In this document: positions 27,401-34,889 of the stretch, in pieces
Numbering within the stretch: the stretch's first letter is position 1
Layout: each line of letters starts with the position of its first letter
NCBI RefSeq assembly: GCF_023228165.1
Contig: NZ_JALOBS010000017.1
Coordinates: forward strand, 1 to 64,000
From: Methylomonas sp.
GTDB taxonomy: Bacteria; Pseudomonadota; Gammaproteobacteria; Methylococcales; Methylomonadaceae
Length of the DNA stretch: 64,000 bases
Reading direction: 5' to 3'
The notes under the pieces: generated by a model
What the model was told of the DNA's origin: nothing
Seen by the model: only the letters and a program-made list of their open reading frames with translations
The model's database searches: none
Translations under genes and position numbers: made by a program

Positions 27401-30400
27401 CTGAATTCTTCTGGTTTTGCTTTCCGAACTAATCCAGAGTAAATCGCAGGAATCGCGCGCGTTAATTCGGCAAGAGTGAAATACTTTTCTTTGCCCGGCA
27501 TTATGGCGTCAGTTTTGTCTTCTACGTATCGCCCAGTAAAGAGTTTTTCGCGCCACTGCTCGGTCAACCAATACAAGGAGCCGATTCTCTCTTTTTCTTC
27601 GAAAGTACTGAGGAAGACTGGATCAACAAATGGACGGAATGTATCAATCCAATAATGAATTTGGTCCAGCATAGACTCCACATACTCCTGAAGTGGTCCA
27701 AATGAAATAATAATGTTCGCTCCATCCAGCGAAACACTAACGAGTTTATTCATTGAGCCGATGAAAGTCGCGAGTGACTCGAAGAAAATGTGTAGCGCGG
27801 CATCATTGCTAACTTGCAGAACTTTATCCATTTTTTCGACATCTTCATCTGCAGCGCCGTTATAGTTCGGAGCAAGTTTTTTGACCAAATCTTCAACAAA
27901 ATCAGCTGTGCTTTTATCGATGCCATTGCTGAACAAATTCGCAACTTGGCAGATGAAATCCCTAAAATCTGTATCTGGAGTGCCACCGGTTGGATATTTT
28001 ACGCCCTTGAAAATAGATGGATTCGCGACAGCAATCATGTTTATCTCGAATGTTTTCACGATGGTGTACATTGCCGAGAGCATTCCAAGCCCGGTCATCA
28101 CCGTCTCAGAGAACATATAAAGCCGGAATTGGTCCATCTTCGAAACCATGCCACTTCCGCGAATCGCGGATGCCACGAGCTTGAAGCGCTCTTCATCATT
28201 GCGAGCGTTCACAATACGCGCCTTAGTAGATGCAATCATATTCATCAAACTCGTGCCGCTCTTTTCCGTGATGGCATTCATTCTTGTTATGATATGCGCG
28301 CGGAATTGACGAACGAACTCTTCATTTGTCAATGATTTAACTCCGGTAATTGAAGGCACCTCTTCCGCAGTTCCTCTCTTGTAACGAAGAATAAATCTAT
28401 CCGCCGGCATTTCGCGGTCAAATACGGAAGTTCCATCATCCGGGAGAATATCCTCATATGCGGTTTTCTCATTTACCGCGCTGGTGTGTACCTCGCCATA
28501 AGTTGTCTCCTTGAGTTGCTGATAAATGTACTGATTGTATGCTTCCTTCTCCACAAGTCCAAGCCGTGAATTCATCTCGTGGACATATTTCTGGATGATA
28601 TCGTGTGCGAGACTGTTAATCGCATACGCCTTTGTTTCACCGAGTTTCGTAACTTCGCCCTCAGATTGGCATTTCTTCGCGGCAGCATTAATCATGCGGA
28701 TTGCGATTTTCAGCTCATTTTCAGTCATTGTCTCGAACTTACGTGGACCGAAGCGCAAATGGAAGAAACGGATTAAATCACCAAATACGCCGGCATCGTC
28801 AGTCATCAAGCGCAGAACACCGTTCTTGCCATTTTGCAATGTCATAGTAACGCTTTTCATGTCGTCCAAAAACTTATTATAGAATTGCGCCATCAGCGGC
28901 AAACGGAAATAAAGTTCAGTATAATCAGCCTCGATGTGCGGAATTGCCTCATCTCCACCGCCAGTAATGACGCGAATGGAATTCACGAGAAGTGGATTAG
29001 GGTCTGGTTTGTGAATCATCTCGAATAGTCCGGTTATTGTAAGGACCTTCGCAAGCATTGCCTTAATCAATTCCGAGAATAATTCGCATTCCATCTTTGG
29101 ATTAAATACTGACTTGTCCAATCCCTTAAAGTCAAATGGCGTAATTATGCCCTTATTCGCAGATGTGGCATCCGGTTTGTTATCGGCTCCGGTTTTAAGC
29201 CCAATCGCCATCGAGGAATAGACGAGGAAATTGAACAGCGCAACATAAAGCTGTTTCGGCGTCATCAGAGTCTTCGTCTCGGCTGCAGTCATCTTCATCT
29301 TGCTGCCGAAACGCGAGAATATCGAAATCAAATTCTTCAGCACGCGGAAACCCTCGAAGAATGCCTCCAAATCTGTTTTCACTTTGTCCAAAACAGATAA
29401 TTGATACTCGCCATCCCATGACTTCGGAGTATTTGTCTTGAGCCATTCGTAATAGTGCGTTTTTCCAATATCATCGATTTTTGCCGCTGTATCATTGAGG
29501 CGTTCAAATACCTTCGCGAGATTATCGCCGGCGAATGTATCATGCCATTCCTTGAGCGCCACAATATCGCCAAGCGCGTTTTGGATTTCTGCGATTTCAC
29601 CGGGGTTCTTCATTAGACCGGAAGTAAAATCACGAAGATAAAGGTCCATTGCCTGAACAGCGCGCCAGAAGCCGAGCATCGCGTCGCGATATTCAGTGAC
29701 AAATTTGTTGCGAACATTATCATCCGTCGTGGGATTCTTCGGATTTTCTTTAGCAACCTTGAGAATGTCACTTGCCGCGGTTTCAATCTCATAAACTCTC
29801 TTCGCGACATTCTCGCCAAGGAGAGTTTCGTATTTCTTGTTAAAATCGGCGGTTTCCTCGACCTTGTGGTCAATATTCGACAAGAAATGCGCAACTTTGA
29901 CACGATGGTCGAGTAAATTGAGCGATTCCTGAAGCCGCGATGCAATATCGAAACTCATCTTGAACGGCTCATCGAAGCGCGAGAGTGATTTGAATCCGCC
30001 CTCGATTTCATCTCCGCCAGTCCTTCCGAAACGCTCGCGAATATCAGTTTCGAATACCGCAACAGCATTCGTTAATTCGGAAATCGCAGTGCTGACTGCC
30101 TTAATGTATTGCGCCCCGCGAGAATATTCCGGAGTTGTTGCGAGATTATCCAAGAATGCCACCAGCATTTTCATTGTCGCGATGAGGTTATCGCGCTTTG
30201 AGAGCGTCCGCGCGTCAGTGTAGAATCCAGAAAGAATCTGATAGATATCGCCCTTGAACATGCCGACTTCATTGAGACGCCAAATCATTGTGCGCAATTC
30301 CTCAGTTTTGTCGCCGATTGGAATTTCTTTCCCAACGTGTTTTGCGAGTTCCATAATTGCCATGCTCAACTTCTTAAACACACTTTCGAGGCGATGTCCG

Positions 30401-32073
30401 AATGCAGAAATAACGACTTTCCGCGCTTTAGAGCGCGCATCAACAGCGCGCTCGAATTGCGTTGTTTCCGGCGGCTTTTCCACTGCATCTCCGCCAGTTG
30501 CTACTACATGCGATTCTGCGCATGCGCCAGTGATTTTCGCGCGTATCGCTTCGACAATATCTGGCTTCTTCGCGAAATTCGCGATGAGAAACTCCATTGC
30601 GTCAGTCAAATCCACGATTTCTTCATCGGAAAGTTTCTTGGTGCGGATTATCTCTTCAACGTTCTTATAAATGTCCGCCGGGTCTTGAGATTTTGCGAAT
30701 TCGTCAATCGACATCCCGATTTTCTCAAGTGCGCGCTTATAAATTATGCCCAAATGCGCAGTTGCGTGAATACCTTCCAATATGCCAACGATAATGCTTC
30801 CAAATCCACGCCGTGCTTCTGCCTTTGTCGCATGAGGAATAAGTCCGCTGAGTTTCTTAAACTCCGCGAGATATTTCATGGTATCTTCCTCTGCTTTTGA
30901 AACGCTCGTTGAAAGAATGGTCTCGATTTGCGCAATTTGGCGGCGAATCTCGGAAATAATCATGTCAAAAGTGCTCATCAGGCGTTCTGTATTGAACGTG
31001 ACTTTTCCCTTCGCATTCAACTCGTCATTGAATTTCGATTTCCAAGTCTCAAACACATCAAGAAGAACTTTAAGATGCTTTACATTCTTCCTCATTGATG
31101 CGGAAACCACGTAAAATTCAACAGACATTCCAGTTGCGAGCGAACCGAGCATATCGGAAACACGAATGCACATCTCTTCCGTTGGAAGACCGGGGTCAAT
31201 TATAGTTGTGCCATAAGTCTTATTAATCGCCAGCGCCAAATTCTTGCAAACTTCATCGTGATTCTTATGGTCGAGACGCGTTGCAGGTGGAATCTTCGCG
31301 CGAAGATTCTTCAATTTTTCTTCCGGAGTTGCGCCTTCAACAGGCATTCCGTGCTTAACCAGCAACTCATTTGCGAGCGTTACAAGACGCTCAATAATCG
31401 CGGTTTTGCGCTCAGCATGCGGCGAACTAATATTAATCGCCAATTCATACATTTCCTTGCGCTTATCGACCGGCTCAGCAGCACCAATTGCCTCGGCATA
31501 CGCATCAGTGCGATAATTATCGCTGATTTCGCCAACAGATTCTTCCCAAGCAGATGCATATCCGCCATTCGCGATATCCGCGGAGACTGCTTCGCCAATA
31601 ACGCGCTGCTTCTCTGATGGCTGCGCGTTTCTATAACGCGAAGAAACATCATTCGCAACTTGGATAAAAGTCCTCTTTAGCATTGCTGCTTGTTCCGGCT
31701 TCAATCCACTACTTGCCAATCCGGAATCTACCATTTGTTCGATTTTCGCCGGGTCGATGATATCCGATTGCAACGCATAAACGACAACTTTCTTTGCGAG
31801 AACTGCAGCAGAACCAAAAGAAATGCCCATCGAACTCAACCTGTCGTACATGCAGCGAATAGCATGAGATGGTCCGCTGTATGCTTTGAGATTATCCTTC
31901 GTTACCCAGACGATATCTTCTCCAACAACACCGCGAGTGTATAGTTTCTTGTCATCCTCGGAAAGCTGCTTATAGGCTTCAGAATTGATGACAAATGCCT
32001 TAGGAATATAATTGGGGCAACTTTTACCCTCTGCCAAAACGCCGACTCTCTGTGCGGAAAGCGAACCTCCCAT
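24451..32073 (-). CDS. pp220 structural polyprotein, N-terminal part (ASFV CP2475L type)
   Basis: 2540 residues from ATG 32073. That start gives MGGSLSAQ, an N-myristoylation signal like ASFV pp220, and follows TATATATA by 4 nt; an upstream ATG adds 12 residues and hides the signal. ASFV pp220 is cut after Gly-Gly by the pS273R protease to give p34, p14, p37 and p150, which build the core shell. The same boundaries appear here: ATGG|DAVEKP after residue 528, TGGDEIEGG|F after 687/693, and ITGGG|DEAIPH after 1040, each in a context alignable with ASFV (for example ELYFRLPLMAQFY just after the third site). The ORF ends FDLASIL at two TAG codons, while the homologous sequence continues in the -1 frame. 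The protease gene is not in this window. Confidence 0.92.
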   Translation of the reverse strand: MGGSLSAQRVGVLAEGKSCPNYIPKAFVINSEAYKQLSEDDKKLYTRGVVGEDIVWVTKDNLKAYSGPSHAIRCMYDRLSSMGISFGSAAVLAKKVVVYALQSDIIDPAKIEQMVDSGLASSGLKPEQAAMLKRTFIQVANDVSSRYRNAQPSEKQRVIGEAVSADIANGGYASAWEESVGEISDNYRTDAYAEAIGAAEPVDKRKEMYELAINISSPHAERKTAIIERLVTLANELLVKHGMPVEGATPEEKLKNLRAKIPPATRLDHKNHDEVCKNLALAINKTYGTTIIDPGLPTEEMCIRVSDMLGSLATGMSVEFYVVSASMRKNVKHLKVLLDVFETWKSKFNDELNAKGKVTFNTERLMSTFDMIISEIRRQIAQIETILSTSVSKAEEDTMKYLAEFKKLSGLIPHATKAEARRGFGSIIVGILEGIHATAHLGIIYKRALEKIGMSIDEFAKSQDPADIYKNVEEIIRTKKLSDEEIVDLTDAMEFLIANFAKKPDIVEAIRAKITGACAESHVVATGGDAVEKPPETTQFERAVDARSKARKVVISAFGHRLESVFKKLSMAIMELAKHVGKEIPIGDKTEELRTMIWRLNEVGMFKGDIYQILSGFYTDARTLSKRDNLIATMKMLVAFLDNLATTPEYSRGAQYIKAVSTAISELTNAVAVFETDIRERFGRTGGDEIEGGFKSLSRFDEPFKMSFDIASRLQESLNLLDHRVKVAHFLSNIDHKVEETADFNKKYETLLGENVAKRVYEIETAASDILKVAKENPKNPTTDDNVRNKFVTEYRDAMLGFWRAVQAMDLYLRDFTSGLMKNPGEIAEIQNALGDIVALKEWHDTFAGDNLAKVFERLNDTAAKIDDIGKTHYYEWLKTNTPKSWDGEYQLSVLDKVKTDLEAFFEGFRVLKNLISIFSRFGSKMKMTAAETKTLMTPKQLYVALFNFLVYSSMAIGLKTGADNKPDATSANKGIITPFDFKGLDKSVFNPKMECELFSELIKAMLAKVLTITGLFEMIHKPDPNPLLVNSIRVITGGGDEAIPHIEADYTELYFRLPLMAQFYNKFLDDMKSVTMTLQNGKNGVLRLMTDDAGVFGDLIRFFHLRFGPRKFETMTENELKIAIRMINAAAKKCQSEGEVTKLGETKAYAINSLAHDIIQKYVHEMNSRLGLVEKEAYNQYIYQQLKETTYGEVHTSAVNEKTAYEDILPDDGTSVFDREMPADRFILRYKRGTAEEVPSITGVKSLTNEEFVRQFRAHIITRMNAITEKSGTSLMNMIASTKARIVNARNDEERFKLVASAIRGSGMVSKMDQFRLYMFSETVMTGLGMLSAMYTIVKTFEINMIAVANPSIFKGVKYPTGGTPDTDFRDFICQVANLFSNGIDKSTADFVEDLVKKLAPNYNGAADEDVEKMDKVLQVSNDAALHIFFESLATFIGSMNKLVSVSLDGANIIISFGPLQEYVESMLDQIHYWIDTFRPFVDPVFLSTFEEKERIGSLYWLTEQWREKLFTGRYVEDKTDAIMPGKEKYFTLAELTRAIPAIYSGLVRKAKPEEFSEVIERIVANDSYAANGGFDRKLQLFEDADVVTNAFDGLLLTGVGAEKFVDLRFVRQIAQFRAANIADDQNDSLLFAFNKMLVLYLKQFYDGGSKRIYDGLTKFAQGALHRYLANPQLTYPNNRPLIYVNNPGIKEIKQLLPTAENFDKNIERIIATIVKNNHFFKGFGLPTDRSTNRPVITGVENMQFRTVSLEYNNGGAFVPASPIKIPNWVAGLLMAWMATDAPSIDELRSKALDLSDAHSKFGPASAFKLKNIVKLLMSSDKHCANKYLSAARGIEQQVSAKVKKIHHLPIFRYAGAYILSQLLDDESTFTGDFSYQGDNHDAYFTIPKAAQAKDDDKERAKIIRGNIPIIADNLVTSAILLNHDKFDDAKSSTPAPISIPSEADFKKVAEQIKPLDNALYSNLPKILTETEIALQAEKEISAVLVLLGVPQEAWHKLGKGGSADEITTILKGNGIQGADNFKSFWANAMTAKPVVTGRINDSHMMQLIAHIQQLKKADAITLGDSTGFNTPITIVLNKEEYANLLQLHDQVKTMQVQKGDSIMNIFDRAVANWKTTQFIPGIDRELLDIIKVNSISSSANAPKMTDVYDNWIRVVLAANNFSKQSNPPNGSAVAKMYVQSMLIPLPKDPLEFLDARQDASYFEAIRLHTTGDFSEYCMLPSNKIREILMMLYKAPDGATAKIDTDGVVNFAHVLARKEFYDEYTKQFGNNGAKQFELMNRALYSFYEQPRENIQSIDDRAIIEIKARIMVVQFALIAAANLLNGKATTFFEHLRTIDCLIKALLPITDPIIYTSKDRFIDCYIRMIAAIYPIVQPDHKNTNVVEILKKVKRAAITEKGKKATLNVSTIMRNVSAVFEDDKDFKWYIGKFRRIFDKFNYQANDDKSISRVCNAVDITEATAFIMWNAKMTLPGRGGDGTPFNYNVGQAGIKLPNLPFKSSTLTDGLRIEGIDKSDVDIVLDLTQDNNAVMSMFDLASIL

Positions 32074-32077
32074 CGCG

Positions 32078-32085
32078 TATATATA
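32078..32085 (-). promoter_or_regulatory. TATATATA late promoter of pp220
   Basis: TATATATA ends 4 nt before ATG 32073. ASFV late promoters have TATA around the start site and very short leaders, so this spacing is acceptable and selects the myristoylated start. Confidence 0.65.
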
Positions 32086-32250
32086 ACCAAAGAACAAAAA
32101 AAGTGACACATTTTAAATCAACCACAAACGAATGTTATTCGCGCGAATAATTTACGCGGTCATTCGCGAAAAACGCGGCAACGGAATTCCGCCGCGCAAA
32201 TTGTGCGAAATCCCCAGTTGAATATTTCTTGAAAACATTTTTTTATAATT

Positions 32251-32258
32251 TATATATA
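32251..32258 (+). promoter_or_regulatory. TATATATA late promoter of pp62
   Basis: TATATATA 22 nt before ATG 32281, preceded by T7 at 32238-32244. The 207 bp between divergent pp220 and pp62 otherwise hold only AT-rich and CGCG-containing sequence. Confidence 0.6.
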
Positions 32259-32280
32259 CGTTCTATACTACTGTCGACAA

Positions 32281-33954
32281 ATGGAGTACGGAGGTGGCGC
32301 AAAAAAAGCATATTGCCGGCTAAGTGATTTCGTCGAAGCGGAATATGTCGAATTTTACAAATTGCTTAAACGGCTATGCCTTGAAGCGACTCTCCGCGGT
32401 CATCGCGATGGCGTAACTGTTTTTATTCCGACAAATGAAACACTCAAGAAGATTGAAAGTCTCGCGGATAGTGTGGAAGAGTCGCAATTCCGCGATGCAG
32501 AAGCGCTGTGTCTCGCACATGTTATTAAGACCAAGATTCAGGGCGCATCGGACGCAATGAGCAAATCTAAGGAAGGAAAGTTATTCAATTCGCAGTATCC
32601 GCCTCATGCGGTTGTCGTTACAAAGGCAAGCGGCGATGAAATCACATTCGATAATGGCGCCGTTGCGCAGCGCATTCCTCTTATTGATTTTTCGCGCAAG
32701 AATCAATACGCGGCATTTAAGATGCTTTCTGGCGAGATGGTCGTTGGGCATGATGAAGCGGCGCCCGCGTCATCCGCAGTGCCTCGTGTTCGCCGCCGTC
32801 GCAAGGGCGAAGAAGCAGTAGAAAAAGAAGGCAGTTATGAAGTCGTTGCAGAGCAATCGCGGCAATTGCGCTGGCGCATCGCGCTCATTGCGGAAAACGA
32901 ATATCTCGCGGCGATTATGACGCACACCACGAAAATCCATAATCCGCTATTGAAATACACAGCAAGCCTCGTGAAGTACTTGGCGCAGAATTGCCCATAT
33001 TTTTATTCGCGCGTTTTGCCACTCATCAGTTTCCGCAGATGCGATTTATATATCATTCTTGAGCCGCATGTCTTCCCGAATCGCAATCCAATTATCGAAG
33101 ACCAGCACGTAAGCGATTGGTGGAATCAATTCGACGGCGAAATGCAGCAATTCTCAATGGAAGATTACCGCAGTTTTATTTCGAACTGTATTAATGATGC
33201 CGCGCAGAAAGGTATCGCCGCCGCGATTTACACTGACTCCAAGGATACATTTGAGGCGATAGATAGCGTGAGGCAAAAGCTCATTTCGCAGCCATCATTG
33301 AGCGGCAATACACTGAATCTGGCGCGCGCAATTCGCGCTGAATATCTTTCCTTTGCGAGGACGAATAGCGCGGATGGAAAAGCAGCAATTTTCCCATCGG
33401 ACCTTGCGAAGATATATGGAGAAAAACAATACTTAAAGTTAATTCAGGATGAAGTCCGTTGGCGCACTGAGCGCATTTTTATTCGCCTCGAAGAGGAATT
33501 CGCGTGGGTTGCATTCAAAGAAGTAATGTCATTCATTGCGTCAATATTGCACGATTATGATGAGACAAACTTTGTAAAGTTCTCGGCATTTGGCGCGGCA
33601 GCAGACGATACTGCAATTCGCGGCGATACTGGCATTCAGCACGAAATGATGCAGTTTGTGAATTCCACGCATTTCCTTTGGATTCCTCGCGCTGATGGCG
33701 AAATTGAGCAAGTCGAAATTCTGTCAACGCCTTTCGCAACTCCGCATTTCATAAATCCGGATAGCGCGCTTTATGATGCGGATAAGGCGCTCAAATTGTA
33801 CCACGAACGGTGGTTTGTTCGCGGCGTTCCTGGATTCATGCCGTCATCGGAGAAAATGGCGCGAGTAATGGCGTATCTGAGCGACCCAGAGATAATGACA
33901 CAAATAAAGAAAAGTCATCCGAAAATAGCTGAATTAATGACCGGCGCACAGTAA
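32281..33954 (+). CDS. pp62 structural polyprotein (ASFV CP530R type)
   Basis: 557 residues (ASFV pp62 has 530). In ASFV pp62 is cut into p15, p35 and p8, which with pp220 products form the core shell. Alignable blocks, from memory of ASFV: YCRLSDFVEAEY...RLCLEATL...GVTVFIP (1-50), DNGAVAQRIPLIDFSRK (124-140), and NPLLKYTASLVKYL...RVLPLISF...YIILEP in the middle, and FVNSTHFLW near the C terminus. At the p15/p35 boundary ASFV has GGG, but here a linker at ~156-188 carries RVRRRRKGEE and no Gly-Gly; the only Gly-Gly is at residues 4-6. The gene is divergent from pp220, as in ASFV, and has a late TATA element. High confidence in homology; processing is uncertain. Confidence 0.88.
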   Translation: MEYGGGAKKAYCRLSDFVEAEYVEFYKLLKRLCLEATLRGHRDGVTVFIPTNETLKKIESLADSVEESQFRDAEALCLAHVIKTKIQGASDAMSKSKEGKLFNSQYPPHAVVVTKASGDEITFDNGAVAQRIPLIDFSRKNQYAAFKMLSGEMVVGHDEAAPASSAVPRVRRRRKGEEAVEKEGSYEVVAEQSRQLRWRIALIAENEYLAAIMTHTTKIHNPLLKYTASLVKYLAQNCPYFYSRVLPLISFRRCDLYIILEPHVFPNRNPIIEDQHVSDWWNQFDGEMQQFSMEDYRSFISNCINDAAQKGIAAAIYTDSKDTFEAIDSVRQKLISQPSLSGNTLNLARAIRAEYLSFARTNSADGKAAIFPSDLAKIYGEKQYLKLIQDEVRWRTERIFIRLEEEFAWVAFKEVMSFIASILHDYDETNFVKFSAFGAAADDTAIRGDTGIQHEMMQFVNSTHFLWIPRADGEIEQVEILSTPFATPHFINPDSALYDADKALKLYHERWFVRGVPGFMPSSEKMARVMAYLSDPEIMTQIKKSHPKIAELMTGAQ

Positions 33955-34029
33955 ACGCGCTCGCGCGTAATCGCAATTATTTTTTGCTTCTCATTTTGAA
34001 TTACTTCTTTCTACAAAATATAAGAGATA

Positions 34030-34320
34030 ATGTTTCCGTATATAACCTGCTTTTGCGGGAGAGCATTGGGTGATATCTTTGACGTATTTCACGCCGAGTG
34101 CGAAAAGGCATTTCGCGCTGCAATCGCAAAGCAAAGCGGTGACACCAGAGGTGTCACCACAACTGAAACGCCTGATTTCGATATTCATACGTGGTTAACA
34201 GCGAATGATGGAATGAAAGCTGGGGCTATTCTCGATGCATTAGGCTTAGATATGGTTGATTGTTGCCGTACGCATCTATTGACGCAATGCCAATTCCGCG
34301 AGCAATATTACAAGCGTTGA
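34030..34320 (+). CDS. RNA polymerase subunit RPB10 (ASFV CP80R type)
   Basis: 96 residues (ASFV CP80R has 80). RPB10 is a small zinc-bundle subunit that helps assemble RPB3/RPB11 with RPB2. The N-terminal cluster is ITCFCG (Cys7, Cys9) and the C-terminal one is DCCRTHLLT (Cys78/Cys79), the family CCR motif; LGLDMVDCCR follows the classic helix-turn. The N-terminal pair is CxC, one residue shorter than the usual CxxC. An insert of about 15 residues at 37-55 (SGDTRGVTTTETPDF) explains the extra length. It lies between pp62 and the CP312R-like gene; ASFV has the same three genes with RPB10 first. The stop codon is inside the arm of hairpin 34317-34385. Confidence 0.85.
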   Translation: MFPYITCFCGRALGDIFDVFHAECEKAFRAAIAKQSGDTRGVTTTETPDFDIHTWLTANDGMKAGAILDALGLDMVDCCRTHLLTQCQFREQYYKR

Positions 34321-34385
34321 AGAAGGTGGACTTTCGCGCAATGCCCTCGCTTCGCTCGGGCAATTAGCGCTTCGTCCCCCTTCAA
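34317..34385. repeat. long GC hairpin, left end of 0.4-kb element 2
   Basis: Arms TTGAAGAAGGTGGAC and GTCCCCCTTCAA around an inner stem TGCCCTCGCTTCGCTCGGGC. The RPB10 stop TGA is in the left arm. It is almost identical, inverted, to 34707-34772. Confidence 0.85.
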
Positions 34386-34706
34386 CCCCTATTTTGAGGT
34401 TCATCTTCTTATTTTTTGCGATTATTTTGCCGTTCGCGCAAAGCGCGATAGCCGCGCATAGTTTGTAATGATTTGTATTGTTTCTTCTTAGAATCAATGC
34501 GAAAAACTATAAACTACTACAAGATAGAAAAATTGCGATACTTTTCCGTAAAGCTGGTAGATTCACGATTTACTCATATTCGCAGAGATTCTCTTTTGAA
34601 ACGACTACAAACAAAGCAAACTCTCTGCGCACAATGCGCAAAAGCTCAGCAAAGCCTCTAGTGAGCTTTTATCAAAGAAAAGCTGATTTTTCCTTCTTTT
34701 TGGGGG

Positions 34707-34772
34707 TCGAAGGGGGACGAAGCGCTAAATGCCCGAGCGAAGCGAGGGCATTGCGCGAAAGCCCCCCTTCTG
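34707..34772. repeat. long GC hairpin, right end of 0.4-kb element 2
   Basis: Arms TCGAAGGGGGACG and GCCCCCCTTCTGA, inner GCCCGAGCGAAGCGAGGGC containing GCGAAGC. Reverse complement matches 34317-34385 over nearly its full length. Confidence 0.85.
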
Positions 34773-34889
34773 AAAAAATTGAATTCCATTTTTTGTAAAG
34801 TATATTAGACCCAAAGCTAAATAATCATATACAAGGCGGGCAATATCAGAGCATAAGTCAACTCTTAAAACAACTCTTTATCGAAAAAC

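Larger units (their letters stand above)
34317..34772. mobile_element. candidate MITE-like element 2 (hairpin-bounded, non-coding)
   Basis: About 456 bp between RPB10 and the CP312R-like gene. The two ~66-70 bp ends are inverted copies, each able to fold alone or with the other. The ~320-bp centre is AT-rich with no credible gene and shares short blocks with element 1 (for example CTACAAACAAAGCAAACT and CTGCGCACAATGCGCA). No transposase is encoded. The rest of the gap, to 34889, is AT-rich leader with no further feature seen. Confidence 0.55.

Noticed and set aside
32074..32109. Upstream ATG giving 12 extra residues on pp220
   Set aside because: It would bury the MGGS myristoylation signal and spans the TATATATA promoter.
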